Shown here piece after piece: positions 1-11,931 of a stretch of 64,000 nt of DNA; the stretch's first letter is position 1; each line of letters begins with the position of its first letter. The notes beneath the pieces are model-generated. The model was not told the origin of the DNA. It worked only from the letters and a program-made list of their open reading frames with translations, and did no database searches. Origin of the DNA: Bathynomus jamesi. Taxonomy: Eukaryota > Arthropoda > Malacostraca > Isopoda > Cirolanidae. The stretch spans positions 166,001 to 230,000 of the forward strand of contig JAJOZX010002363.1 of the NCBI GenBank assembly GCA_023014485.1. Reading direction: 5' to 3'. The translations under genes were made by a program, and so were the position numbers.

Positions 1-91
1 TGAGGAGAACAGCCATGGTTTGGAAAGGCATTTGAAAGCGTTTTGGGAACTTGAATCCATTGGCATAAAGGACAAACAGGCAAGTATAGTG
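1..91 (+). pseudogene. BEL/Pao pol fragment, left-cut copy of a tandem duplicate
   Basis: These bases repeat 672-762 with a single difference (gcg for acg). They encode the stretch between protease and reverse transcriptase of a BEL/Pao polyprotein (HGLERHLKAFWELESIG). The copy continues into a piece of LTR at 92-175 and then jumps back to the protease region at 176. It is therefore the visible end of one copy of a 671-bp tandem duplication whose start lies outside the window. It has no coding function alone. Confidence 0.85.
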
Positions 92-175
92 TGTGGGGCC
101 GCGCAGTTAATTTTCCGCATTTATATTATTTTTATATTAGTTACCGACAAACCAATTTTGCGCGTACCAAATTGT
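92..175 (+). repeat. First 84 bp of a CsRn1-type LTR
   Basis: The sequence matches the beginning of the LTRs at 763 and 6157 and stops abruptly at AAATTGT (175), where BEL protease sequence starts. No LTR end, primer site or target duplication lies at the right edge. It is a duplication junction inside an LTR and not a solo LTR. It shares gacaaacc with the 3' LTR, where the 5' LTR has gacaatcc. Confidence 0.85.
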
Positions 176-762
176 GAATGATGGAGAAGCTACTGTAAGA
201 GTGTTGTTTGATAGTGGTAGCCAGTGTAGCTTTATTAAGACCAGAATTTCCAGAAAATTGAAGTTTAAAGAACTTAAGAGTGAAAATTTAAGAATTTCTG
301 GGTTTGGGGGTTCCGTTCAAAACCGAACCAAAGTTAAGAAGGTAGAAGTTCTGGTTAAGGGGTTGTTACCACAAAGTCCCACTATGAAGGTCCAAGCTGT
401 AGAGATTGAGGAACTTTGTGCTCCAGTCACTATTTGTTTAGATATGGCATGTGTCCAAGAATTGCAAGTTAAAGGAATTAATTTGGGCAATAATAAGTTT
501 GAAGGAACAGAAGATATTAGTTTTGATTGGAGCTGACTATTATTAGGACTTCATCACTGGTAATATTGTCCGCACATCTCGAGGCCCGGTAGCTATTGAA
601 AGTAAGCCAGGCTGGATGCTACATGGTAGCTATTGCAATGAAATGGAGGTTAAAGCTCCTTTTGTTAAGATTGAGGAGAACAGCCATGGTTTGGAAAGGC
701 ATTTGAAAACGTTTTGGGAACTTGAATCCATTGGCATAAAGGACAAACAGGCAAGTATAGTG
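176..762 (+). pseudogene. BEL/Pao polyprotein, protease and linker segment
   Basis: The reading frame encodes the DUF1758-type aspartic protease of BEL/Pao elements, with the active-site motif LFDSGSQCSFI near its start and a flap-like region after it. A stop follows FDWS at 534-536; a one-base shift restores the conserved continuation (FITGNIVRTSRGPVAIE and PGWMLHG). The frame runs to the LTR at 763, where a CsRn1-type element has inserted. The reverse transcriptase part resumes at 6570. The GTG at 174 is not a real start; the frame is cut at the duplication junction. The family is clear; the copy is dead. Confidence 0.87.
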
Positions 763-1167
763 TGTGGGGCCGCGCAGTTAATTTTCCGCATTTATATTAT
801 TTTTATATTAGTTACCGACAATCCAATTTTGCGCGTACCAAATTGTATATATTTTATCATTGTGTAATTTTAAGAATCATATATAATCTTTATAAATAAG
901 TATTGTACATAAATTTATATATATATTTAATTAATTCAGCTGTATATAATAACAAAATCTTCTGTAAAATAACCTCAGCCAACCAAGAACTCAATAAACT
1001 CTGAAAACGACCGGCTTTTCCTTCAAGACGCCACCCCCCCAAACGACAGGGAGAGAAGAGGACACGAGAGGCCCCTAAAAGAGATACCCAACAAAGCGAT
1101 AGCTTGCCTCTCGTATCCTTCATTCTTCCCGGCAACTACAAGTAGCACCAAGAAGGAACCAGCTACA
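763..1167 (+). repeat. 5' LTR of the CsRn1-type element
   Basis: It begins TGTGGGG and ends GCTACA, with the primer binding site directly after. It differs from the 3' LTR by a few substitutions and short AT indels (for example gacaatcc against gacaaacc), so the insertion is not fresh. The AT-rich stretch at 847-960 probably holds the promoter signals, but I see no unambiguous one. Confidence 0.9.
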
Positions 1168-1169
1168 AT

Positions 1170-1182
1170 TGGTGACCCCGGA
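1170..1182 (+). other. Primer binding site, tRNA-Trp-like
   Basis: TGGTGACCCCGGA lies two bases after the 5' LTR end. Its start matches the TGGTGACCCCGAC type of site that I recall as complementary to tRNA-Trp in CsRn1 elements. The assignment to tRNA-Trp is from memory. Confidence 0.6.
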
Positions 1183-1188
1183 GTCACG

Positions 1189-2022
1189 CAGTGTTGCCAT
1201 TTCTACAGATTTATCTGTGTATCTACAGATTTTATGCTTTGTTTCAGATTTTCAGATTTTTCCCCAAAAATGGGCGAAATCTACAGACTTCTAAAATTTA
1301 TGATTTTTTTATGCTTCTTTTCAGATTTTCCTTCAAAATGGGCAAAATTTGCCGATTTCTAAGATTGTTTTTTTTACTAACCACTACGGACTACACTGGA
1401 TATTACAGTAATATTACTGAGTTTCTCCATGAGAACCAACAAATTATTTTCGTGCGCCACCTGTCAGTAGAGAGTGGCAACATAACAAACACGCCACACT
1501 CAGCTGACTGTGCGATGGTTCTTACTAAGTCATCAACAAAACACACTGCTGAAGAAATCAAAGGGTGGAATCTACAGTACAGATAAATAGCCCTGTTGTT
1601 GTTAATGATAATGTTCATTCCATAATTCCAGTACAGCACAAAATTATGTATTTTATTGAATTCTTTTTTCCATTTTGTATATATGCATCCTTATTTTGTT
1701 GCTGTATACTTGTTCTTTCTATTTGCTGCTTTTTGTCTAGATCATTCCTAAACTGGCTTATAGACGTAGCTTGAATAGTATTCTGGTTTAAAATATTCAG
1801 TTTATCTACCTTTCATTCACTAAATTTTGTGTTTAATTGACCATTTTTGTATTTCTGTTTGGAATTATGATTATTATTGTATATGTTACTTACAAAAATA
1901 AACTTTAAAATCAAATGGTAGTTTACAGATTTTGTCAAGATATTTTTTATTGAAACTACAGATTTCTACAGATATTTTGACACCAATCTTCAGATTTTCA
2001 TTATTTTTGGATGGCAACGCTG
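1189..2022. mobile_element. hAT-type MITE in the CsRn1 leader
   Basis: The ends are CAGTGTTGCCAT and ATGGCAACGCTG, a 12-bp inverted pair with one mismatch, typical of hAT termini. The interior is AT-rich, with repeated TCTACAGAT motifs near both ends. No transposase is recognisable; the open frame at 1191-1586 has no family I know. The flanks resemble each other (CCGGAGTCACG against CCGGAGTGACTCG) but do not give a clean 8-bp duplication, so the target site is uncertain. The insertion separates the primer site from gag. Confidence 0.6.
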
Positions 2023-2164
2023 CCGGAGTGACTCGAAGCAGCCAGCGGAAGCAGCATCCTTCAGTCGCCGGGCGGAACAAACCGAAGCCACGCCTCTTCG
2101 CCGCCCACCCGTAGTAGCCGGTCGGAACCAAAGCAGCAGCAGACCCGAATTACATTCCCGCAAG

Positions 2165-2905
2165 ATGGAATCTGTTGAATCAGGAGTGCACCATGTCACC
2201 ATCAAGCCACCCACGTTCTCTGAAGCGTCGGCCGCAGGATGGTTCTCCATCATCGAGGCACAATTCCACATTTCCAGAATAACATCCGAAGAGACCAAAT
2301 TTTTCCATGTTCTAGCCTCGTTACCCCCCGAAGTCGTCTCACGAATTTCAGCAGCAACTCTCTCCAACAAGTCGTACACCGATTTAAAAGAAGAAATCGT
2401 GAGTCATTACGAAAAGACGAAGCCAGAACTCTTCGAACGACTCATCTCCAACACTCCTCTCACTGGAAAGCCCTCCCAATTCCTTCAAGATATCCACCAA
2501 ACGGCACTGAAGGTGGGCGTCAGCGATGATTTGGTGAAGCATAAATTCATCCAGGCGCTCCCATCCTCAATAGCGCCCGTCGTAGCAGCACAAAAGGAGC
2601 TGACGCTAACTCAACTCGGCAAACTAGCCGATGAGTTAATACCGTTCGCTCAACAAAGCTGCTACGCGGCGCCAACGTCAACTCGAGCCAATACAAGCCC
2701 AAGAACGAATATCCCCATCGGCCTAAAACCCTTCAGCGAGAATCAGCGGCCGGTGGTGTGCCGCGCGCACCTTTATTATGGCCCCCAAGCAAGGACCTGC
2801 AGGCCATGGTGCAAGTGGCCAAATAAAGATGACGCCAAGCTGCTCCCCTCGTCACGCCCAAATTCAAGATCTTCCTCACCATCAAGAGAAACGTCGGAAA
2901 ACTAG
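2165..2905 (+). CDS. CsRn1-type gag
   Basis: This 246-residue protein starts at an ATG 9 bp after TTCCCGCAAG. It has a retrotransposon capsid-like helical region in the first two thirds and a zinc-binding motif near residues 199-216 of the form C-x2-H-x9-C-x3-C ([14 protein letters not shown] then RPWC). That CHCC order, in place of the usual CCHC knuckle, marks CsRn1-clade gag proteins. A Ser/Pro/Arg-rich tail follows. The product would assemble the retrotransposon particle and bind its RNA. The frame is uninterrupted. Pol begins in the -1 frame and overlaps the tail, which suggests frameshift expression. Confidence 0.85.
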   Translation: MESVESGVHHVTIKPPTFSEASAAGWFSIIEAQFHISRITSEETKFFHVLASLPPEVVSRISAATLSNKSYTDLKEEIVSHYEKTKPELFERLISNTPLTGKPSQFLQDIHQTALKVGVSDDLVKHKFIQALPSSIAPVVAAQKELTLTQLGKLADELIPFAQQSCYAAPTSTRANTSPRTNIPIGLKPFSENQRPVVCRAHLYYGPQARTCRPWCKWPNKDDAKLLPSSRPNSRSSSPSRETSEN

Positions 2906-2916
2906 ATAAGCAGGCT

Positions 2917-5900
2917 GTGATTAACGCGACGTCCGGCCTGCCGCTGATCTCAGTCGCAGCTCGCATCGCCAGTCTGAAGGTCAATTTTATCATTGACACA
3001 GGAGCGAGCATCTCAATTTTACCACCAACTTGTGTCAATGATTGTCAACTCCACCCAACCGCAGTAAAGATTTCCACCGCAAACGGTCAGCCGCTCGAAA
3101 TATTCGGAGAAGTAACACTGGACATATCAATTCCTAAATTACGAAGAATATTCAGGTGGCCATTCGTCGTCGCCCAAGTCTCCACTCCACTTCTCGGCGC
3201 CGATTTTTTATCCCATTATGACATCCTTGTGGACTGCAAGCATGGCATTTTGAAGGATAGAGCAACAACTCTTCAAGCCACTACTAAACCTGTGCAATCC
3301 AAAGACCTTCACCTCAACAATATTAACCCTACCGACAAATTACCTCAAGAAATCAGGAACCTGTTTGACAAGTACTCCTCACTACTGAAACCAGCTCCAC
3401 CGCAGAAAGTTTCCACCAACACTGTCAAGCATACCATCGACACTGGCAGCGCACCACCAGTGTTTGCAAGCCCTCGACGTCTTCCACCCGATAAATTATC
3501 CTCAGCTAAGGCTACTTTCAACAACTTACTTCAAGATGGAATTATAGAACCCTCAAAATCACCATGGGCCTCACCGTTACACCTCGTTCCGAAGAAGATA
3601 CCAGGCGAATGGCGGGCGTGTGGTGATTATAGAAGCCTAAACGCTGTCACGAAACCGGACAGATATCCACTTCCTCATATAAGAAGTCTGTCAACATCTC
3701 TGCACGGAAAATCATGCTTTAGCAAAATCGATCTAGTCAGAGCATATCACCAAATTCCAGTCCACCCAGAAGATATCGAGAAAACGGCTATAACAACTCC
3801 ATTTGGTTTATTTCAGTATTTATACATGCCATTTGGTTTAAGAAACGCCCCTGCAACATTTCAACGCTTCATGGATACAATTTTCAGAGGAGTTGACTGC
3901 GTATTTGTGTATCTCGACGATATTTTAGTCCATTCAAATAACGCAGTTGACCATTTGAAAGACTTAGAACGCGTATTCAAGATCCTTCAAGAACACAATT
4001 TAAGAATTTCCTTAGAAAAATGCATATTTCAGCAATCCAAAATGAATTTCTGGTCATGAAGTTTCCCCAGCAGGCATTCGTCCTCCTGTAAACAAAGTCT
4101 CCGAAATTCAAGATATTCCCCAACCGCAAGATTACCAAAGCCTCAGAAGATTCCTAGGAATGACGGGATTCTATCGCCATATGATACCCCGTTACGCCGA
4201 TTTAGTCTCACCTTTAAGTGAAATCGTCAGAACTCAAGTCAAAAGCAAAAGTCTACAGTGGAACGACGAAGCAATTCAAGCCTTTCAAGATGTCAAGGAT
4301 GCTCTACGGAACGCCGTTACGCTTTGTCATCCTCTTCCATCAAGCTCAATCCTTCATTTAGTTACGGACTGCTCACAAATAGCAGCTGGAGCAGTTCTTC
4401 ATCAAATAATCGACAGCACACCAGTTCCCATCGCCTTCTTTTCCAAGAAATTAACTACAACTCAGCAAGCGTACGCCGCATACGATAGAGAATTACTCGC
4501 AGCATACCTAGCCGTCCTGCATTTCCGTCAATTTTTAGAAGGTCGTCAAGTAATACTCTTCACGGATCACAAACCGATGGTTTCTGCCTACAAGAGTCCC
4601 TTACGAGCCAAGACAGACCGACAACAACGTCATTGGTCTGCCATCACGGAATACGTATGCGATGTAATACATATCTGTGGATCCGAAAACGTCGTAGCGG
4701 ACTGCCTTTCACGCAACGTAAACGCAGTACATATCGACGCTTTCGATTTATCAGCAATCGCGGAATCTCAACAAAAAGATCAAGAAACGCAAGAATTTCT
4801 CCCACGTCTCAAGCCGTTCCCGTTTCCAGAAAATACAACTTTATATTGCGATACATCCACGCCATATCCCCGTCCTTTTGTTCCCAAGCAGCATCGATCT
4901 TCCATCTTCAATCAATTTCATAATATTTCTCATCCAGGCATCAAGCAATCACTTCGTATCATTAAATCAAGATACTTTTGGCCCTCAATGAATAAGGATA
5001 TTCGAACTTGGTCCCGAAATTGTGAATCATGTCAATCCTCAAAAATTTCTCGCCATACAAAATCAGAAATAACCCCCTTCGATTTACCAAGTTCAAGATT
5101 TGAAACGGTACATATCGACATCGTCGGTCCCTTACCGCCAACCACTTTGCCCGGTCAAACATATCCTTCCCCATATAGATATCTCCTAACCTGCATCGAT
5201 CGTGCCACAAGATGGATAGAAGCATATCCTCTGATTGATACTACAGCCACATCAATAGCACACGCATTTCCGATGTATGGATTTCAAGATTTGGTGTACC
5301 ACTGCAAGTCATAACGGACCGCGGATCCCAATTCGAATCCGAACTCTTTAGGGAACTCTCAGCTCTCATCGGATTTCACCGACTAAGAACTTTGTCGTAT
5401 CGCCCTCAGACCAACGGAATAATTGAAAGATCTCATCGCACCATCAAGACAGCAATCATCGCTCGAAAACAAGATTGGCTCCCCGCTTTACCCATAGTTC
5501 TCCTTGGTTTACGCAGTCTCCCCAACGAATCGGGTTATTCACCGTTCACCACCGTCACCGGAACCACCCTATTATGCCCGAGGCCAATGATCGCCAATTC
5601 GTCGTCAAAATCCAATTCAAAATTCATCTCCGAATTAGCCAAGAAAATGACGCAAATCGATTTCGCCCAACTCTCTCAAGGAAACATTCACTCAGCCCCC
5701 AAATCATTCATTCCATCGGAACTCCACAAATCAAGCCACGTATGGGTACGCATCGACCGCGTTCGAAAACCATTCGAGGCACCATATCAAGGACCTTTCC
5801 GTGTTCTCGAACGCCACGATAAGTACTTCGTAATAGAAAAAACTAACGGATCATCAGAAGCCATTTCAATTAATCGTTTAAAACCGGCGTATATAGTTTC

Positions 5901-6123
5901 AGGTCCCACACAGGTACCGGGCGCACAATCGGACGACATCGGATCGGAGAAAAAGCACGCAAGGAAAAAGGACGATGGAGGACGCACCTCGGAGGTAGCA
6001 AATACAGACCTCAGGACGGGCGCGCAGGACAACGCAACAACCGGAAACGAGGCCGACCGAGGATCAACGCGAGCTGGACGAAGGATCCGATTCAAATCAA
6101 GACCCGAATATTTCTACTTTTGA
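2917..6123 (+). pseudogene. CsRn1-type pol: protease, RT, RNase H, integrase
   Basis: Domains in order: retropepsin ([12 protein letters not shown], then [11 protein letters not shown]); reverse transcriptase with the YLDDIL active site; RNase H (LVTDCSQIAAGAVL, ADCLSR); integrase with an HHCC-type zinc region ending CESCQSSK and a DDE core (VHIDIVGPL, ITDRGSQFE, NGIIERSHRTIK). A C-terminal basic tail ends at 6123, 33 bp before the 3' LTR. A missing base near 4047 shifts the frame just after RT (KMNFWS then stop, with GHEVSPAG in another frame). A second shift near 5270 splits the integrase core. The frame is open upstream of 2917, so the listed start is not an initiation codon. Confidence 0.88.
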
Positions 6124-6156
6124 TATACGTGCTCCGCTTCTCGGGGTGGGCAGTAG

Positions 6157-6565
6157 TGTGGGGCCGCGCAGTTAATTTTCCGCATTTATATTATTTTTAT
6201 ATTAGTTACCGACAAACCAATTTTGCGCGTACCAAATTGTATATATTTTATCATTGTGTAATTTTAAGAATCATATATAATCTTTATAAATAAGTATTGT
6301 ACATAAATTTATATATATATATTTAATTAATTCAGCTGTATATAAAATAACAAAATCTTCTGTAAAATAACCTCAGCCAACCAAGAACTCAATAAACTCT
6401 GAAAACGACCGGCTTTTCCTTCAAGACGCCAACCCCCCAAACGACAGGGAGAGAAGAGGACACGAGAGGTCCCTAAAAGAGATACCCAACAAAGCGATAG
6501 CTTGCCTCTCGTATCCTTCATTCTTCCCGGCAACTACAAGTAGCACCAAGAAGGAACCAGCTACA
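6157..6565 (+). repeat. 3' LTR of the CsRn1-type element
   Basis: It matches 763-1167 apart from a few substitutions and AT-repeat length. It is preceded by the purine-rich GGGGTGGGCAGTAG (6143-6156), the likely polypurine tract, and followed by the AGTG target duplicate. BEL/Pao coding sequence resumes immediately. Confidence 0.9.
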
Positions 6566-6569
6566 AGTG

Positions 6570-9500
6570 AACAGTGATGTTTTAGAGCAATTTGAAAAAG
6601 GGATTGGGTTTAGAGATGGTTGCTATGAAGTTGGCCTCCCTTGGAAGGATTCTTGCAAACCCGGTTCAAACCTTCAGCTAGCTAATCGGAGGTTGGAGAC
6701 TTCATTGTACAGGCTAAAAAATGAGTTGTTAATTGAATACAATGAGGCCATCCTAAGCTATGTAAGGGAGGGCTATGCTGAAAGGGTGCAAGGTGAGCTG
6801 GTGAGCCAGGAGGCACATTATCTGCAACACCATGCAGTGGTACGGCGAGACAAAACTACCACCAAACTGAGGGTAGTTTTTGATGGCTCAGCCAAGGACA
6901 AAGGTGGTGTGTCCTTGAATGACTGTTTGGATGCTGTGCCAAATTTAAATGCAGATTTATTTTCCTTGTTACTGAGATTCAGGTTTGGTAGAGTAGCATT
7001 GACTGCAGATGTGAAGCAAGCCTTTTTGCGGATAAAGTTAAAACCAGAGGACAGAGATGCAGTAAGGTATCTGTGGGTTGATATGAAAGACTTGTTGGAA
7101 AATGAACCTAAGGTTCAAGCATATAGAATGAAGGCAGTGTTGTTTGGCCTCGGCTCTAGTCCATTTCTGTTGGCAGCTACTATGCAGTACCATTTTAAGA
7201 AATATTCTGAAGTCTATCCTAACACTATTGAACACACAAGAAAAAAATTTATATTGGTGATTTGCTGTGTTCCGTGGATAATACAGAAATGGCTAAACAG
7301 ATATTCATGGAGGCTAGAGCTATAATGAGGGAGGCTGGCATGGAGCTTAGAAAATGGCAGACCAATCATTCTCAATTACAAGAGTTTATGAGTCAGTCCT
7401 GGGTAGTACCTGATGCAGCAGAAAGTATTGAGGATTCTGGTATTAAGGAGTTGTGGGCAATAGACGCAAAAGTGCTAGGCATTGTTTGGCAGCAAGGAGA
7501 GGATTTGTTTACCTTCAATGGGAAATCTTTAGTAGAGCTGGCTGAGAATGAGACAAGGTGGACAAAACGTACAGCTCTTAGCTTGGCTTCAAAGATCTTT
7601 GATCCTCTTGGATTCCTGGCTCCATTTGTGATAAAGTCAAAAATTTGGTTTCAGAGCCTCTGGGAAATTGGACTTGGTTGGGACCAAGAGTTACCTGATC
7701 ATATGATGGTAAGGTGGAAATATTGATTCAAAGAATTGGCACATCTTGGAGACATTGAAATCCCAAGATGGTACTTTGGGGTATTGAACAATAGTCCAGA
7801 CAATTTGGAGCTGCACATCTTTGTGATGCAAGTGAGGAAGCCTATGCAACTTGTATTTATATAAGAGGCACATTGCAAGAGGAAGTAAGTTGCAGGTTGG
7901 TTGCCGCAAAGAGCAGAGTAGCACCTTTGAAAAGGCTTTCTGTTCCAAGGTTGGAATTGATGGGTGCAGTTATTGCTAGTCGGTTGCAGTTGCAGTGCAA
8001 AAGTCTTTGGCCCTCTATGAAATTCCAAGCTATTATTGGACAGACTCCGCTATAGTTTGGCACTGGTTAAGAAGCCAGGCAAGGAAATGGAAACCATTTG
8101 TTGCCAATAGGGTGGAGGAAATTCAAGCGCACACAGATCCCAAGCAATGGAAGCATTGTCAGACACCCAAAACCCCGCTGATTTACCAACACGAGGAATT
8201 TCAGTGAAAGATCTTGCACAGTCAAGTTTGTGGTGGAATGGGCCAGAGTGGCTAAAACTTGGAAGTGAAAACTAGCCTTCTAATCAGCCTATTGTAGGAG
8301 AATGCCAGGCTGAAGAAGCATGGGTGAGTGAGGTGAGAATATGCACTGTGAACAGTTGTCAAGTTATGCAGCAGGACCCCATATTGACGCTTGAGGACAT
8401 TAGCAGTCTGAAAAGGTTGTTAAGAGTAACAGCATGGGTATATAGATTTACAAACAATATTAAGGGAGAAACAAGAAGAGAAGGAATTCTGAACAGTAAG
8501 GAGATTCAGCAAGCCAGGCAATACTGGGTGGTATATGTGCAGAAGGAAAAAATGGTGAAGAGAGGGAATTGTTCACCAGCAGTCCATTACAGGTTCTACT
8601 AACACATTCTGCTCTCAATGGTTTGGATGTGTTTTTGGATCAGGATTTATTGAGAGTAGGAGGTAAACTACAGTTTTCTGGGCTTCCAGAGGAGAAAAGA
8701 CATCCAATTTTGCTACCTTCTGTGGGGCACTTTGTGGACCTTTTGATCCTGGTACCCATCATAAGTTGTTACATGCTGGAGTTAGAGAAGTGATAATAGA
8801 GATCACACAATAGTTTTGAATTCCCAACATTAAACAAGTAGTAAAAAAGGTCTTGTATAAATGTGTGGTTTGCAGGCGTTGAAGTGCAAAGCCTTATTAT
8901 GAAAAGGTGGCTCCACTTTCAAGAGAACGGTGTGTCTATACTGCCCCATTTGATGTAGTGGGAGTAGACTTCGCAGGTCCAGTCTATGTGTATGAGCAAG
9001 GGTGTGCTACCACCAGAGCAATCCATTTGGAGTTGGTAAGCAACTTAAGTAGTGATGTATTTCTTTTGGCCTTTAAAATGTTTGTGAACAGAAGGAGTTT
9101 CCCAAATAAAATCATATCGGATAATGCAAAAACCTTCAAAAAGGCTGCAAAGGAACTCCAAGAAGTTTGGTCCTTGCTAAAAGAGGAAGGATTCCAGTCC
9201 TACTTTTCACACCAAGGGGTACAGTGGGAGTTTATTGTTGAGAGAGCACCATGGTGGGGAGGATTTTGGGAAAGGCTAGTGAGAAGTGTAAAGTGTCCAT
9301 TAAAGAAACTTTTAGCTAATGCTCATTTGAGCAAAAAAGAATTCTGCACTTTTTTATGTGAAGTAGAAGCAATGGTGAGCAGTAGGCCTATCACTTTTGT
9401 TTATAACAGTATGCAGGATGCAGAGCCATTGACACCAAGTCATTTTCTTTGTGGTAAACGATTAACATCAAGCCCCAGTGTGCCAGAAGACTTGCAACCT

Positions 9501-9980
9501 ATCCAGAGCACTCAAGGAGAGTTAACCAGACGGTTCAAGTACCTTGAAGAGCTACAAGATCAGTTATGGAAGAGGTGGCAGATGGAATACTTGCCAGAAC
9601 TCAATTATTACCCATCAGGCAATGTAAAGGGCTCCAGTGCAAATTGTATCAAGGTGGGAGAAGTGGTAATGATTGGGGATGAAAGACCAAGGCAATGCTG
9701 GAAGCTTGGCATAATTGAAGAGTTATTTGTTGGCAAAGACAATTTAGTTAGGTCTGCACTGGTAAAGACTTCAGGAGGAAAATTAAAGAGACCTATACAA
9801 AAACTCTATGCTTTTGAAATCAGCAAAAACACGGATAGTCAAACATTTGAGTTACAGCCTCATGGAGAAGGCTTGGCTAACCTTGCAGAAGGTAATGACA
9901 ACAATGCCTCTTCGGTGGGGAGTGTTAGAAAATCTAGAAGAGGAAGAACCATTATTGTCCGAAGGCGATATGATGACTAA
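6570..9980 (+). pseudogene. BEL/Pao pol: RT, RNase H, integrase
   Basis: This is the 3' part of the BEL/Pao polyprotein started at 176. The RT segment shows KLRVVFDGSAK, LTADVKQAFLRI and a YIGDLL active-site equivalent broken by a one-base shift near 7245. RNase H-like sequence (FCDASEEAYATCI, PRLELMGAVIASRL) follows, with more shifts near 7735 and 8040. The integrase has D (GVDFAGPV), D (IISDNAKTF) and E (APWWGGFWERLVRSVK), followed by the DUF5641-type end (VKVGEVVMIGDE-like, ending VRRRYDD). Frames are broken at least five times, so the copy is dead. Its LTRs are not identified within the window. Confidence 0.9.
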
Positions 9981-10499
9981 GCTGATTGATGCAGCATTGC
10001 TTGTATATATTAAGTTAAGGTGTATATATATCCATCTCATAATTGTAAGGTTAGTGAAAAATTCACTTAATTTAGAGCTAGCATTTTTGGGCTCTTGTGG
10101 CATCATTGTTTGGGCACTCTTGTGGCATCATTTTTTGGGGCGCTGCGCATCTTTTCTACTCGTTTGTGGAATGCCGTACTTACAGGGTGTGGTCTTATAG
10201 AGAGCTCTCTTGCAATTTAGTTTGATTGTTTAGATACAAGATTGTTGCATCGTGCAATGGTGCAGGTTGTGTTGTTGTTGCAAGGTTTAGAAAAAAGACC
10301 ATAAATAGTGTCCCTTTTGTTTTTTCTTAAATTCATGCAACTGAGGCCTAAGGTAGGCCCACATCAAGTCAGCAACCCTGAGGTAGGACCTAATAGGACC
10401 TCCAAGTCCGTAAGTTTTTAATTCTAGCTTAACTTGGGCTGTAGGTTGAACTGGCCCTTCAGAACTTGGCCGTTCACGGCTCAGCTGGGATTTTGAACC
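9981..10499. other. Noncoding tail after BEL/Pao pol
   Basis: No gene is visible. The stretch should contain the polypurine tract and perhaps the 3' LTR of the BEL element, but the matching 5' LTR is outside the window, so neither can be fixed. It holds a short duplicated motif (CTCTTGTGGCATCATT at about 10092 and 10119). The hAT pseudogene begins at its right edge. Confidence 0.5.
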
Positions 10500-11459
10500 C
10501 AATAAAAAAAAATAATAACAATCGGTAGAAATGCAGTGGTCCGAAATGGATCTCTTATTGTCAGGTTCGTATCTTCGGCAGTTCCGATTTCGTCATGATG
10601 GCGCATTCTCTTCTTTGTGCGTTGAGTCGATTCCTTGTATACTCGATGACCACACTTTCCGATGCCCTGATCCTCGAATTCGTCAAATCTTGATCTGAGA
10701 TCTTCAACAAATTGCAGTAGTGATTTCAGCAAGAGGGTGGCTGAGTCTAACGACATTCCTTGTTTTTGCAAAGATGCATTCGTTTTTTGAAATCGTTCGA
10801 GAATAGTGTTCCATAAAACCAATAAAATGGCTGTTTCGAGTTGTTGAAACTGTTTAGACAATCCCCTGGCTTCGATCCTGGCTTCCGCAGTTTGGCTGGT
10901 ATCTGCTGCTAGCTCATCCAGTACCACGATATTCTCGGCGTAGCCTTCAGTTAAAGATTGGATGGCATCTGATCTAGCTGACCAGCGGGTATCGGAGAGA
11001 CTTTTGTCGACCTTTAGTTTCTCACTACGGGAACTACTATCGAAAACCCCTACATATCGACGCCATCGGTATGTCGAGGAGACGAGAAACGTGTAGACAT
11101 TCTGAATGAGCATAAACAATTCAACGGCTGCTGTGCAACTGTCCACTGCTGATTTACCCACAAGATTTAGTGAGTGGCACATGCATGGCACAAACTCAGC
11201 ATACGGAGATTTTGACTTGATGTGGCTCTTTACGCCGTTGTATTTCCCTGCCATATTGCTTGCGTTATCATAAGACTGTCCTCTGCAGTCTCCAAGGGCC
11301 ACGTCGGCGACTCCTTTCCCTATATGTGTGTTCATAGGTATGAACTGTAGAAATCGCTCGACGGACCCAGACTCAACCACATATCGGACGGTGAAGCACA
11401 GTTGATCGGTGTGGGAAACATCAGGCGTAGAGTCGACGGATAGAGAGTAGTATTTTGAC

Positions 11460-11931
11460 TAGTGATGGGACGATACCAAAATTTTTAACGATTCCGATTC
11501 CGATTCCGATACCACTAAAAAGTCTCGATTCCGATACGATTCTCGATTCCGATTCCGATTCTCAATATTTTTAAATAAAATTCTATACTTGTTTTTCTGG
11601 AAATTGTCATATTTTACTCTGGTAAGATTAACTATTTACATTATGAGTATGGTAATATAAATTATATATTATAATAGATTGGTTTAAAAATAAAAATCAA
11701 CTGTAAGTTGTAACAATTCATTTTAATCTTCTTGATTACACATCATGGATATACATGTTTTAATGTTTATACATTATTTTAAAGTTTACATTGCAAAACT
11801 GGTTCAATTAAAAGTTAAAGAATCGTTTTAAGAATCGGAAATCATGGTACAATTCTGTCGATTCCGATTCCTGAAAAATGCTCGATTCTTCCGATTCTCG
11901 ATTCCGATTCCGATTAATCGTCCCATCACTA
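11460..11931. mobile_element. hAT-type MITE with GATTCC repeats
   Basis: The element has perfect 15-bp inverted ends, TAGTGATGGGACGAT and its complement, and an 8-bp target duplication ATTTTGAC (11452-11459 and 11932-11939). Subterminal arrays of CGATTCCGATTCC flank an AT-rich noncoding core. It interrupts the ZMYM1-like transposase frame exactly, so it is younger than that element. Confidence 0.93.

Larger units (their letters stand above)
763..6565 (+). mobile_element. Ty3/Gypsy LTR retrotransposon, CsRn1-type, nested in BEL/Pao
   Basis: Two LTRs (405 and 409 bp) bound a gag-pol interior. The flanks carry the 4-bp target duplication AGTG (759-762 and 6566-6569), and BEL/Pao coding sequence resumes on the far side, so the insertion borders are firm. 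The unusual CHCC gag finger and a primer site of the form TGGTGACCCCGG (tRNA-Trp type in CsRn1 elements, from memory) support the CsRn1 clade. Gag and pol are in different frames, as usual for the group. Pol carries two frameshifts, and a MITE sits in the leader, so this copy is not autonomous. Confidence 0.88.

Noticed and set aside
9981..10499. 3' LTR of the BEL element
   Set aside because: Without a 5' LTR in the window no LTR border can be shown.
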